From positions 18,074-82,073 of the forward strand of contig CAKTCN010000010.1 in assembly GCA_934539295.1 (NCBI GenBank): 64,000 nucleotides of DNA, in the 5' to 3' direction. The stretch's first letter is position 1, and each line of letters begins with the position of its first letter. The notes beneath the pieces were generated by a model. It saw nothing but the letters and a program-made list of their open reading frames with translations. It was not told the DNA's origin and searched no databases. The DNA is from an uncultured Allosphingosinicella sp. Its GTDB lineage: Bacteria; Pseudomonadota; Alphaproteobacteria; Sphingomonadales; Sphingomonadaceae. Shown here one piece after another: positions 18,899 through 26,494 of this stretch. A program made the position numbers and the translations under genes.

Positions 18899-19828
18899 AT
18901 GGAGCGGCTAGACGGCGGCTCGACGTTGCCCGAGCCGTATCGCGGCGGGATCGTCGCGCTCGGCAATTTCGACGGATTTCACCTCGGCCACCAAGCGGTG
19001 CTCGACCGCGCGATACGACGCGCCCATGCCGAGAAGCGGCCGGTGCTGGTCGCGACCTTCGACCCGCACCCGGTGCGCTTCTTCAAGCCGGACCTGCCCC
19101 CTTTCGCGCTCACCACGATCGACCAGCGCCACCGCTTGTTCAAAGAGGCCGGTGCCGACGCGATGATCGTGTTCCGCTTCGACGCGGAACTGGCGAGCGT
19201 CCATGCCCGTGAGTTCGTCACCGACTGGCTAGTCCGCCGGATCGGCGCGGCGGGCGTGGTCACGGGCGAGGACTTCACCTTCGGCAAGGGCCGGTCGGGC
19301 GACGTGCCCTTCCTCAAGGCGTTCGGCGCCGCGCACGGGCTCAGCGTCGACGCCGTCTCGCCGGTCGCCGATGGCGAGGTCGTCTCCTCCAGCCGCATTC
19401 GCGAGGCGTTGAAAGCAGGCGAATGCGAGGAGGCGGCAGAACTGCTCACCCGCCCCTTCGCCGTGGAAGGGATCGTTGAGCATGGCGACAAGCGCGGGCG
19501 GACGATCGGCTATCCCACCGCCAACCTGTCGATGGGCCAGTATCTGCGTCCACGTTATGGCATCTATGCCGTGCGCGGGCGGCTGGAGGACGGGCGCGTG
19601 CTCGATGGCGCGGCCAATATGGGCATTCGCCCGACCTTCGCGCCGCCCAAGGAGTTGCTCGAGCCTTATTTCTTCGACTTCTCCGGCGACCTTTACGGCC
19701 AGCGGATCGAGATCGAATTCGTGTCCTTCCTGCGCGAGGAAGCGAAGTTCGAGAGCATGGACGCGCTGGTCGCGCAAATGGACGCGGATTGTGCCGAGGC
19801 GCGGCGGCGCTTGGCTTTCAACGGCTAA
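18899..19828 (+). CDS. ribF: Bifunctional riboflavin kinase / FAD synthetase
   Basis: RibF (309 aa) makes FMN from riboflavin and then FAD. The N-terminal adenylyltransferase domain has NFDGFHLGHQAV (HxGH) near residue 25 and SSSRIREAL near 162. The C-terminal kinase domain starts at about 185, with the KRGRTIGYPTANL signature and the catalytic-region Glu in IEIEFVSFLREE. It follows folA closely and is separated from ileS by a 110-bp palindromic element. A ribF-ileS-lspA order is common in bacteria. Confidence 0.95.
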   Translation: MERLDGGSTLPEPYRGGIVALGNFDGFHLGHQAVLDRAIRRAHAEKRPVLVATFDPHPVRFFKPDLPPFALTTIDQRHRLFKEAGADAMIVFRFDAELASVHAREFVTDWLVRRIGAAGVVTGEDFTFGKGRSGDVPFLKAFGAAHGLSVDAVSPVADGEVVSSSRIREALKAGECEEAAELLTRPFAVEGIVEHGDKRGRTIGYPTANLSMGQYLRPRYGIYAVRGRLEDGRVLDGAANMGIRPTFAPPKELLEPYFFDFSGDLYGQRIEIEFVSFLREEAKFESMDALVAQMDADCAEARRRLAFNG

Positions 19829-19840
19829 TACACCACCTCC

Positions 19841-19950
19841 GCTCATCCTGAGGAGCCGTTGAGCCTGTCGAAACGGCGTCTCGAAGGACCAAGCACGTGC
19901 GTGCTTCGAGACGGGCCTTCGACTTCGCTCAGTCCCTCCTCAGCATGAGC
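19841..19950. repeat. 110-bp palindromic element between ribF and ileS
   Basis: Nested complementary arms run from GCTCATCCTGAGGAG at 19841 to CTCCTCAGCATGAGC at 19950, with inner pairs CGTCTCGAAG/CTTCGAGACG and a centre near CACGTGCG. The whole block could form a long cruciform or hairpin. It shares the TTCGACttcGCTC type of arm with the element inside lspA at 23048. It belongs to the sphingomonad intergenic palindromes and may terminate ribF. Confidence 0.8.
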
Positions 19951-20019
19951 GGGGTGGAGGGGTGCCCCAACAAGCCCTCCCTTGTCAGGGTAAGCGATAA
20001 CGGTTAGCGCCGCCCCCAA

Positions 20020-23000
20020 ATGTCCGAGAAACCCGATTATAAAGACACGGTCTTCCTGCCGAAGACCGATTTTCCCATGAAAGCCGGCCTTGCGCAGAAG
20101 GAACCGGCTATCCTGGCGCGCTGGGAAGAGGGCGACCTCTACGGCCAGATCCGCGCCGCGCGTGCGGGGGCCGAGCGCTTCATCCTCCACGACGGTCCGC
20201 CCTACGCCAATGGCGACATCCATATGGGCCACGCGCTCAACAAGGTGCTGAAGGACATCATCGTCCGTTCGCGCAGCCTGATGGGCTATGACGCGCCCTA
20301 TGTGCCCGGCTGGGACTGCCACGGCCTTCCAATCGAATGGAAGATCGAGGAGGAATATCGCAAGAAGAAGCGCGACAAGGACGAGGTCCCCGCGGCCGAA
20401 TTCCGCGCCGAATGCCGCGCCTATGCCGACAAGTGGGTCGACACGCAGCGCCAGCAGTTCAAGCGTCTGGGCGTGATGGGCGAGTGGGACGATCCCTACC
20501 TCACCATGCATTACGATGCCGAAGCGGCGATCGTCGGCGAACTCCTCAAGTTCGCCGAGACGGGCCAGCTCTATCGCGGCGCCAAGCCGGTGATGTGGAG
20601 CCCGGTCGAAAAGACCGCGCTGGCCGAGGCCGAGGTCGAATATGAGGACATCGTATCGACCCAGATTGACGTCGCGTTCGAGATCACGGAAGCCCCGAAC
20701 GCACCCGAACTGGTCGGCGCCCATGCGGTGATCTGGACCACCACGCCGTGGACGATCCCGGTGAACCAGGCGCTGAGCTATGGCGAGGAGATCGAGTACT
20801 GCCACTTCAGCGTGGAAGTCGCGCTAAACGGTCAGACAACAATAACTCACGGGGATGAGAGCATCCTAGCCGCTGTCAGGTGGCTGCAATCGCATGGGTT
20901 AGACCTTCACCGTAAACGGTTTGTCGTAGCTGATGACCTCCTACAAGGGTTCCAGAAAAGGGTTCAGGCAGCGGTTGATCGACTACCCAAACCGGATTCG
21001 GAAATCGGCGAAGTCACGATCTTCTTCAAAGGAGTGACGGACGAACCGTCTGGTTGGGCTCCGAAGGTTCAGTATGCATCTGGCTCACAGCTCGCCGGCG
21101 CCATCGCCCGCCATCCGATGCACCGTCTCGGCGGCTTCTTCGCCAAGGCGCGCCCGTTCCTCGCGGGCGACTTCGTCACCACCGACGCGGGTACGGGTCT
21201 CGTCCACATGGCGCCGGACCATGGCGAGGACGACTTCCTGCTGTGCAAGGCACATGGCATCGACCCCGTCTTCGCGGTGACCGGCGAGGGCAAGTATCGC
21301 GACGACTGGGCCTGGCTCGGCGGCCAAGGCAGCGTCATCAACAAGAAGTTCACAGCATCCGACGGCCCGATCTGCACCGACCTGCGAGATGCGGGCGCGC
21401 TGCTCGCCGCGTCGGACGATTTCGCGCATAGCTACCCGCATAGCTGGCGGTCCAAGGCGAAGATCATCTTCCGCGCCACGCCGCAATGGTTCATCCCGAT
21501 GGATGCGCCGATCGATGGCTTGAAGACCCGCGTGCTTCAACGCTGGGAAGGTGAAGGCGGCGCGCTGGCCGACAGCGAAGGCGTGGCGCCGAGCAACGGC
21601 GCCCCCTTGCGCGATGTCGCTCTGGAGGCGATCGAACAAACGCGCTGGGTGCCGGAAAAGTCCAAGAACCGCATCAAGGCGATGGTCGAGGGCCGCCCGG
21701 ACTGGGTGATCAGCCGCCAGCGCGCCTGGGGCGTGCCGATCGCCTTGTTCGTCAATCGCAAGACCGGCGAGTATCTCAAGGACCCGGCCGTCAACGCACG
21801 CATCGTCGAGGCCTTCAAGGCGGGAGGCGCGGACGCCTGGTTCGGGGCGGATCATCAACAGCTGCTCGGCAACGAATACAGCCTCGCCGATTATGAGGTC
21901 GTCACCGACATCCTCGACGTTTGGTTCGATTCAGGCTCGACCCACGCCTATGTGGTCGAGCAGCGTTATGGCGAGGGCGTGCGCGCCGACCTCTATCTCG
22001 AAGGCTCCGACCAGCATCGTGGCTGGTTCCAGTCCTCGCTGCTGGAAAGCTGCGGCACGCGCGGGCGTGCGCCGTACGAGGCGGTGCTGACGCACGGCTT
22101 CGCGCTCGACCAGAATGCGCGCAAGATGTCGAAGAGCCTCGGCAACGTCGTCGATCCGCTCAAGATCATCGACGAGAGCGGCGCCGACATCCTGCGCCTG
22201 TGGGTGGCGTCCACCGATTATTTCGAGGACGTGCGCATCGGCAAGGAAGTGCTGGCCGGCACGGGCGATGCCTATCGCAAGCTCAGGAACACCTTCCGCT
22301 ACCTGCTCGGCGCGCTGGACGACTTCACCGAAGAGGAGAAGGTCGAGGCGGGCGCGATGCCGGAACTGGAGCGCTGGGTGCTGCACCGCCTGGCCGAGCT
22401 GAATGCGGAGCTCAAGGCCGCCGCCGAAGCGTTCGAGTTCAACCGCTATACGCGCGCCCTGCTGGGCTTCGCCAATGACGATCTCAGCGCCTTCTTCTTC
22501 GATATCCGCAAGGACAGCCTCTATTGCGACGCGCCGACTGCACTGAAGCGCCGCGCCTATCGCACCGTCCTCGACCACGTCTTCCACGCGCTGGTCCGCT
22601 GGTGCGCGCCGGTTCTATGCTTCACGGCCGAGGAAGTGTGGGCGAGCCGGTACCCGGCGGCGGGTTCGGTGCATCTGGAAACCTGGCCCGAGGTGGATGC
22701 CGCGTGGCGCGACGATGCGCTGGCGGCCAAGTGGGACAAGGTGCGTGCGGCCCGTGTCGCCGTGACCGAAGCGATCGAGCCGTTCCGGCGCGACAAGGTC
22801 ATCCGTTCGAGCAACGAGGCGGTGGTGAAGATCGCCGACACAGGGCTGGACCTTCAGCCGAGTGACCTGGCCGAGACGTTCATCGTGTCCAGGGTCGATC
22901 TCGATCCGACGGCTGCCGCCCCGGAGGTCAGCCGTAGCGATTATGAGAAATGCGGCCGCTGCTGGCGTCTGCTCCCCGAAGTGGAGGAAGACGGCGCCCT

Positions 23001-23037
23001 TTGCGCGCGTTGCGACGAGGTGGTGGCACATGACTGA
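20020..23037 (+). CDS. ileS: Isoleucyl-tRNA synthetase
   Basis: IleRS (1005 aa) charges tRNA-Ile and edits mis-activated valine. The class I signature HMGH is in ANGDIHMGHALNKV (about 67) and KMSKS in NARKMSKSLGN (about 700). The CP1 editing domain shows the Thr-rich peptide WTTTPWTIP (about 243) and GTGLVHMAPDHGEDDF (about 392). Between those two, residues about 268-356 are poorly recognisable, apart from RFVVADDLLQGF, and are encoded by unusually AT-rich DNA. The C-terminal zinc finger is CGRCW...CARC. An extra Gly/Ala-rich stretch (GEGGALADSEGVAPSNG) lies near 510-526. The stop overlaps a possible lspA start. Confidence 0.95.
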   Translation: MSEKPDYKDTVFLPKTDFPMKAGLAQKEPAILARWEEGDLYGQIRAARAGAERFILHDGPPYANGDIHMGHALNKVLKDIIVRSRSLMGYDAPYVPGWDCHGLPIEWKIEEEYRKKKRDKDEVPAAEFRAECRAYADKWVDTQRQQFKRLGVMGEWDDPYLTMHYDAEAAIVGELLKFAETGQLYRGAKPVMWSPVEKTALAEAEVEYEDIVSTQIDVAFEITEAPNAPELVGAHAVIWTTTPWTIPVNQALSYGEEIEYCHFSVEVALNGQTTITHGDESILAAVRWLQSHGLDLHRKRFVVADDLLQGFQKRVQAAVDRLPKPDSEIGEVTIFFKGVTDEPSGWAPKVQYASGSQLAGAIARHPMHRLGGFFAKARPFLAGDFVTTDAGTGLVHMAPDHGEDDFLLCKAHGIDPVFAVTGEGKYRDDWAWLGGQGSVINKKFTASDGPICTDLRDAGALLAASDDFAHSYPHSWRSKAKIIFRATPQWFIPMDAPIDGLKTRVLQRWEGEGGALADSEGVAPSNGAPLRDVALEAIEQTRWVPEKSKNRIKAMVEGRPDWVISRQRAWGVPIALFVNRKTGEYLKDPAVNARIVEAFKAGGADAWFGADHQQLLGNEYSLADYEVVTDILDVWFDSGSTHAYVVEQRYGEGVRADLYLEGSDQHRGWFQSSLLESCGTRGRAPYEAVLTHGFALDQNARKMSKSLGNVVDPLKIIDESGADILRLWVASTDYFEDVRIGKEVLAGTGDAYRKLRNTFRYLLGALDDFTEEEKVEAGAMPELERWVLHRLAELNAELKAAAEAFEFNRYTRALLGFANDDLSAFFFDIRKDSLYCDAPTALKRRAYRTVLDHVFHALVRWCAPVLCFTAEEVWASRYPAAGSVHLETWPEVDAAWRDDALAAKWDKVRAARVAVTEAIEPFRRDKVIRSSNEAVVKIADTGLDLQPSDLAETFIVSRVDLDPTAAAPEVSRSDYEKCGRCWRLLPEVEEDGALCARCDEVVAHD
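20813..21090 (+). other. Low-GC, atypical-codon segment inside ileS
   Basis: By hand count, 20821-21060 is 53% GC (128 of 240) while 20701-20760 and 21121-21180 are 70-72%. The segment uses codons otherwise rare here (ATA, TTA, CTA, AGG) yet keeps the reading frame. It encodes about 90 residues of the CP1 editing domain where the family is normally shorter. Confidence 0.8.
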
Positions 23038-23620
23038 CACCCCTCCGCCGTTCGCTTCGAGCGAAGTCGAGAAGCATAGCGCGGGCGAACGTGTCTCGAC
23101 CTCGCTCGACACGAACGGAGCGGGGATGATCGAGGCAGGCGGACGGTGGCGCACGCTGGGCCTCGCCATCGCCCTCCTCATCTTCATCGCTGACCAGCTG
23201 TCGAAATGGATCGTGACCTACCCGCTGGGCCTCCAGAACAAAGGCGTGATCGACCTCCTCCCCTTCTTCGACCTGCGCTGGGTCGAGAATCGCGGCGTGT
23301 CGGGCGGCTTCCTGACCGCGCAGGGCGATCTTGCGCGCTGGGGCTTGGTTGCGATGACCGCCGCCATCGCCACGGGCGTGCTGGTGTGGTTGTGGCGCGA
23401 GAAGAACAAGTGGGACGCGGTGGCACTGTCCTTCGTGCTGGGCGGTGCGCTCGGCAATATCGTGGACCGGGTGCGCTACGGCTTCGTGGTTGATTTCGCC
23501 GATCTTCACATTGGCGAGTTCAGGCCCTTTTTGGTCTTCAATGTCGCCGATGCTGCCATTACCATCGGCGTCGTGCTATTAATCGCGCGTGCAGTTCTGG
23601 TGCGCGACAAGACGGCGTGA
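23030..23620 (+). CDS. lspA: Lipoprotein signal peptidase (signal peptidase II)
   Basis: LspA removes signal peptides from prolipoproteins at the inner membrane. Four membrane helices are visible (TLGLAIALLIFIA, WGLVAMTAAIATGVLVWLW, VALSFVLGGALG, AAITIGVVLLIARAVL). The catalytic aspartates are in NIVDRVRYG and FNVADAAITIG. Two starts fit. The ATG at 23030 overlaps the ileS stop by 8 nt and has GAGGTGG upstream, giving 196 aa. The ATG at 23126 with GGAG upstream gives 164 aa, the usual family length. The extra 32 residues of the long form are encoded by a palindromic repeat. The frame stays open throughout. The window encodes several lipoproteins that are its likely substrates. Confidence 0.93.
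   Translation: MTDTPPPFASSEVEKHSAGERVSTSLDTNGAGMIEAGGRWRTLGLAIALLIFIADQLSKWIVTYPLGLQNKGVIDLLPFFDLRWVENRGVSGGFLTAQGDLARWGLVAMTAAIATGVLVWLWREKNKWDAVALSFVLGGALGNIVDRVRYGFVVDFADLHIGEFRPFLVFNVADAAITIGVVLLIARAVLVRDKTA
23048..23118. repeat. Palindromic repeat at the ileS/lspA junction, in frame with lspA
   Basis: CCGTTCG at 23048 and CGAACGG ending at 23118 bound a 71-bp imperfect palindrome with inner arms such as GAGCGAAGTCGAGA and TCTCGACCTCGCTC. If lspA starts at 23030 the element is translated as part of its cytoplasmic N-terminus (including ERVSTSLDTNG); otherwise it is leader. Confidence 0.8.
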
Positions 23621-23639
23621 TTTTTCAAGGATGTTTGAC

Positions 23640-24053
23640 ATGCGTTTGGTGAAACTTGCCCTCGCCGCTTCCACGCTGGCGCTGCTCGGCGGATGCCAGT
23701 CGAACGGCATCTTCGGCCGGTCCGGGCCGGACGAGTTCGCCGTTGCCCGCAACGCGCCGCTGGTCGTGCCGCCTGATTTCGCGCTGACCCCGCCGCGTCC
23801 GGGCGAACCGCAGCCGGTCGGCGCGGACAGCCGCACCCAGGCGCTCGAAGCCCTGTTCGGCGGCCCCGCCCCGCGCAGCGCCGTGGAGCGCGAGGCGCTG
23901 GACGCCGCTCAGCGCGACCGCGCGACGCCCGGTGCCCGCTCGGTGGCCGGCGATCCGCAGACCAATGTGGTGGACAAGGGTCAGGTGACCCGCACCATCC
24001 TGGCCGTGCCGGAAGGCGACGGGCAGGAAGCACGCGTTTCGACCCCGCAGTAA
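23640..24053 (+). CDS. DUF3035-type lipoprotein
   Basis: A 137-aa small lipoprotein with signal peptide and lipobox LLGGC (Cys19). The mature part is Pro/Ala-rich and carries the family-like run FAVARNAPLVVPPDFALTPP followed by an acidic/Ala-rich, probably disordered region (QALEALFGG). It sits 19 bp after lspA, whose product would process it, a neighbourhood repeated in sphingomonads. Its biochemical function is not known. Confidence 0.8.
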   Translation: MRLVKLALAASTLALLGGCQSNGIFGRSGPDEFAVARNAPLVVPPDFALTPPRPGEPQPVGADSRTQALEALFGGPAPRSAVEREALDAAQRDRATPGARSVAGDPQTNVVDKGQVTRTILAVPEGDGQEARVSTPQ

Positions 24054-24096
24054 ATCCTTAGCGAAACATTAGCTATTCGGCGCCATTCCGGGCGCC

Positions 24097-24420
24097 ATGG
24101 CGCAAGCAGACACGATTGATCGCGAATCGGCAGAACGGCAGTTCTCCGAACTTCTTGAGATGCGCGCGCGGATCGGTCGCATGACCGGGGCTGCGGCAGC
24201 GAGCCGGCCGGCGATTACCTTGGGGTCGGCCTATGACGATGCCGCGCCCATCGTGCAGCGCCGCTGGGACACGCTCGCCGCCGAGGTGTCGGCCTGGGCC
24301 GCCGCGGGCGCAGGCGCCCTTGCCGCCGGCAACGCTCGCCGGCCGCATGCCGCTGCTGCCCGCTTGGCGGACGAGCTAGACCAGGCGATCGACGGATTGA
24401 ACCGCCTGCTGCGGCTCTAG
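24097..24420 (+). CDS. Small hypothetical helical protein
   Basis: A 107-aa Ala-rich protein, soluble and predicted all-helical from its composition (SAERQFSELLEMRARIG, ARLADELDQAIDGLNRLLRL). It has no signal peptide and no recognised motif. Codon use fits the genome and it lies in the same direction as lspA-DUF3035, 43 bp downstream. Function is unknown. Confidence 0.6.
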   Translation: MAQADTIDRESAERQFSELLEMRARIGRMTGAAAASRPAITLGSAYDDAAPIVQRRWDTLAAEVSAWAAAGAGALAAGNARRPHAAAARLADELDQAIDGLNRLLRL

Positions 24421-24457
24421 ACAGAGGCTCGCGGCGACAGGAGCAACCACCGTCCGG

Positions 24458-24477
24458 GCTGCCGTTGACCGGGCAGC
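24458..24477. terminator. Short hairpin between convergent genes
   Basis: GCTGCC/GGCAGC with an 8-nt loop lies between the stop at 24420 and the metC stop at 24480. There is no T-run, so it is a weak candidate for a shared terminator. Confidence 0.35.
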
Positions 24478-24479
24478 GA

Positions 24480-25655
24480 TCAGCCGAGGGCCGCCAGCCC
24501 CTTAGCCAGGTCTTCGATCAGGTCGTCGACATCCTCCAGGCCGATGTGGAGGCGGACCATGGGTCCGGTCGCCTCGCGCTCGGTGACCGAGCGGCAGCGC
24601 TGCGGATCGATCGGGAGTGCCAGGCTTTCATAGCCGCCCCAACTATAGCCGATGCCGAAATGGGCGAGGCTGTCGACGAAGGCGACGCGCTGGCGATCGC
24701 TGGCGCCTTTCAACTCGAACGAGAACAGGCCGGACGCACCCTTGAAGTCGCGGGTCCAATATTCATGGCCCGGACAATCGGACAGCGCGGGGTGCAGCAC
24801 GCGGCCGACCTGCGGCTGGTCCTTGAGCCACAAGGCGACCTTGAGCGCGTTGGCCCCATGTTCGCGCAGGCGCACGCCCATGGTGCGGAGGCCCCGCGCG
24901 GTCAGATAGGCATCGTCGGGCGATAGATGCTGGCCATAAGCGCGGGCGGTGCGGACCAGCGAGTCCCACCATTGCGCATTTGCAGTGACCGATCCGACCA
25001 TCACGTCCGAATGGCCGACCACATATTTCGTGCAGGCCAGGATCGACAGATCGACGCCCGCCGCCAGCGCCGGGAAGAGGAGCGGCGTCGCCCATGTATT
25101 GTCGAGCAGGGTTGCGACCCCGTGCTTCCTCGCCACGGCGCAGATGCCCGGCACGTCCTGCACCTCGAAGGTGAGCGAGCCCGGGCTTTCGAGGAAGATG
25201 GCGCGGGTGCGTTCGCCGATCAGCGCCTCGATCCCTGCGCCGATCAGCGGATCGTAATAGGTGACTGTAACGCCCTGCCCAGCGAGCACGTCGGCGCAGA
25301 AGGCACGCGTCGGTTCGTAGACGCTGTCCACCATCAGCAGCTCGTCACCCGGGCGGAGCACCGCCGAGAGCGCGATCGCCACGGCCGCCACGCCGGAAGG
25401 AAACAGCCGGGTTCCTACCGCGCCCGGCTCCAGCTGGGTCAAGGCCTCGGCCAGCGACCATTGGGTCGGCGTGCCGCTGCGGCCGTAATAGAGCGTGCCG
25501 TCGACCGGCTTGGCTGCGCGCAGGTCGGCCACGCTGTCGAACAATATGGTCGATGCGCGATAGACGGGCGGATTGACGATCCCGCTCGTCCATTCTGCGC
25601 GCCGTCCGCCCTGCACCAGCTTCGTGTTCGCGCGGCTGTCTTCATTCTTGTTCAT
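24480..25655 (-). CDS. metC: Cystathionine beta-lyase
   Basis: A 391-aa PLP enzyme of the Cys/Met metabolism (gamma-family) type that cleaves cystathionine to homocysteine, pyruvate and ammonia. The PLP lysine is in ILACTKYVVGHSD; PLP-binding DNTWATPL and the substrate region YYGRSGTPTQW are visible; the C-terminal GGYESL is typical of MetC rather than MetB. The ATG at 25655 overlaps the sseA stop (ATGA), so it is translated with sseA. A sulfur-amino-acid operon is likely. Confidence 0.9.
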   Translation of the reverse strand: MNKNEDSRANTKLVQGGRRAEWTSGIVNPPVYRASTILFDSVADLRAAKPVDGTLYYGRSGTPTQWSLAEALTQLEPGAVGTRLFPSGVAAVAIALSAVLRPGDELLMVDSVYEPTRAFCADVLAGQGVTVTYYDPLIGAGIEALIGERTRAIFLESPGSLTFEVQDVPGICAVARKHGVATLLDNTWATPLLFPALAAGVDLSILACTKYVVGHSDVMVGSVTANAQWWDSLVRTARAYGQHLSPDDAYLTARGLRTMGVRLREHGANALKVALWLKDQPQVGRVLHPALSDCPGHEYWTRDFKGASGLFSFELKGASDRQRVAFVDSLAHFGIGYSWGGYESLALPIDPQRCRSVTEREATGPMVRLHIGLEDVDDLIEDLAKGLAALG

Positions 25656-26494
25656 GGTCGTCCGAGTGCCTTGGGAGTGTCGGGGTCCGCGCCCCATTCG
25701 GCCCAGCTTCCGTCATAGAGGCTGACATCGTCCTTGCCGATGAGGTGCGCGGCAAAGGCGAGCACGGCCGCAGTGATGCCGGATCCGCAGGTGGTGACCA
25801 GCGGCCGGGACAGGTCGACACCGGCATCGGCAAAGACCTCCGCCAGACGATGCGGGGCGAGGAAGCTGTTGTCGGGCGCGAACAGCCTGTCCTGCGGCAG
25901 GTTGGCCGATCCCGGCACGTGCCCGGAGGCCAGGCCCGCCCGTGGTTCGGGCGCTTCGCCTGTGAAGCGTGCGGCCGAGCGCGCGTCGACGATGCCGTGA
26001 CTCTCCTCGCGGAGGATCGCCTGCACCGCCGACTTGTCGACGAAGCGCGCAGTGCCGGGCCGTGCCGCAAAGCGGCCGCGCACGAGCGGCGGCACATCGC
26101 CAGTGACCGGACGTCCTTCCGCCAGCCATTTCTGCATGCCGCCGTCGAGGATCGCGACCCTTGTGGCGCCGCATGCCCGCAGCATCCACCAGGCGCGGGC
26201 GGCGCTGTGCAGAGGGCTGTTGTCATAGATCACGATGCGGTCGTCGCCGGAAATGCCGAGTGCTTCCATCGCTTCGGCGAAGGCGGGGGCAGGCGGCATC
26301 ATGTGCGGCAATGCGCTGCCCGGATCGGAAAGACCATCCAGGTCCATGAAGCGCGCCCCCGCGATATGGCCCGCCCCATATTCGGCCCGTGCATCGCGCG
26401 GATCGCCCGGCAGGAACAGGGTCGCGTCGAGCAGCCGCAGATCCTGCGTCCCGATCGCGTCGGCGAGCCAGCCGGTGGAGACGAGCGCCTGCAT
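25652..26494 (-). CDS. sseA: 3-mercaptopyruvate/thiosulfate sulfurtransferase
   Basis: A 280-aa two-domain rhodanese. The N-terminal inactive domain has LLDATLFLPGDPRDARAEY and the C-terminal domain has the active loop with Cys in VTTCGSGITA. CGSG(V/I)T is the mercaptopyruvate sulfurtransferase type rather than the CRKGVT of thiosulfate sulfurtransferases. It transfers sulfur from 3-mercaptopyruvate to acceptors such as thioredoxin or cyanide. It overlaps the upstream S10 peptidase gene by one base and metC by four, which argues for one transcript. Confidence 0.9.
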   Translation of the reverse strand: MQALVSTGWLADAIGTQDLRLLDATLFLPGDPRDARAEYGAGHIAGARFMDLDGLSDPGSALPHMMPPAPAFAEAMEALGISGDDRIVIYDNSPLHSAARAWWMLRACGATRVAILDGGMQKWLAEGRPVTGDVPPLVRGRFAARPGTARFVDKSAVQAILREESHGIVDARSAARFTGEAPEPRAGLASGHVPGSANLPQDRLFAPDNSFLAPHRLAEVFADAGVDLSRPLVTTCGSGITAAVLAFAAHLIGKDDVSLYDGSWAEWGADPDTPKALGRP

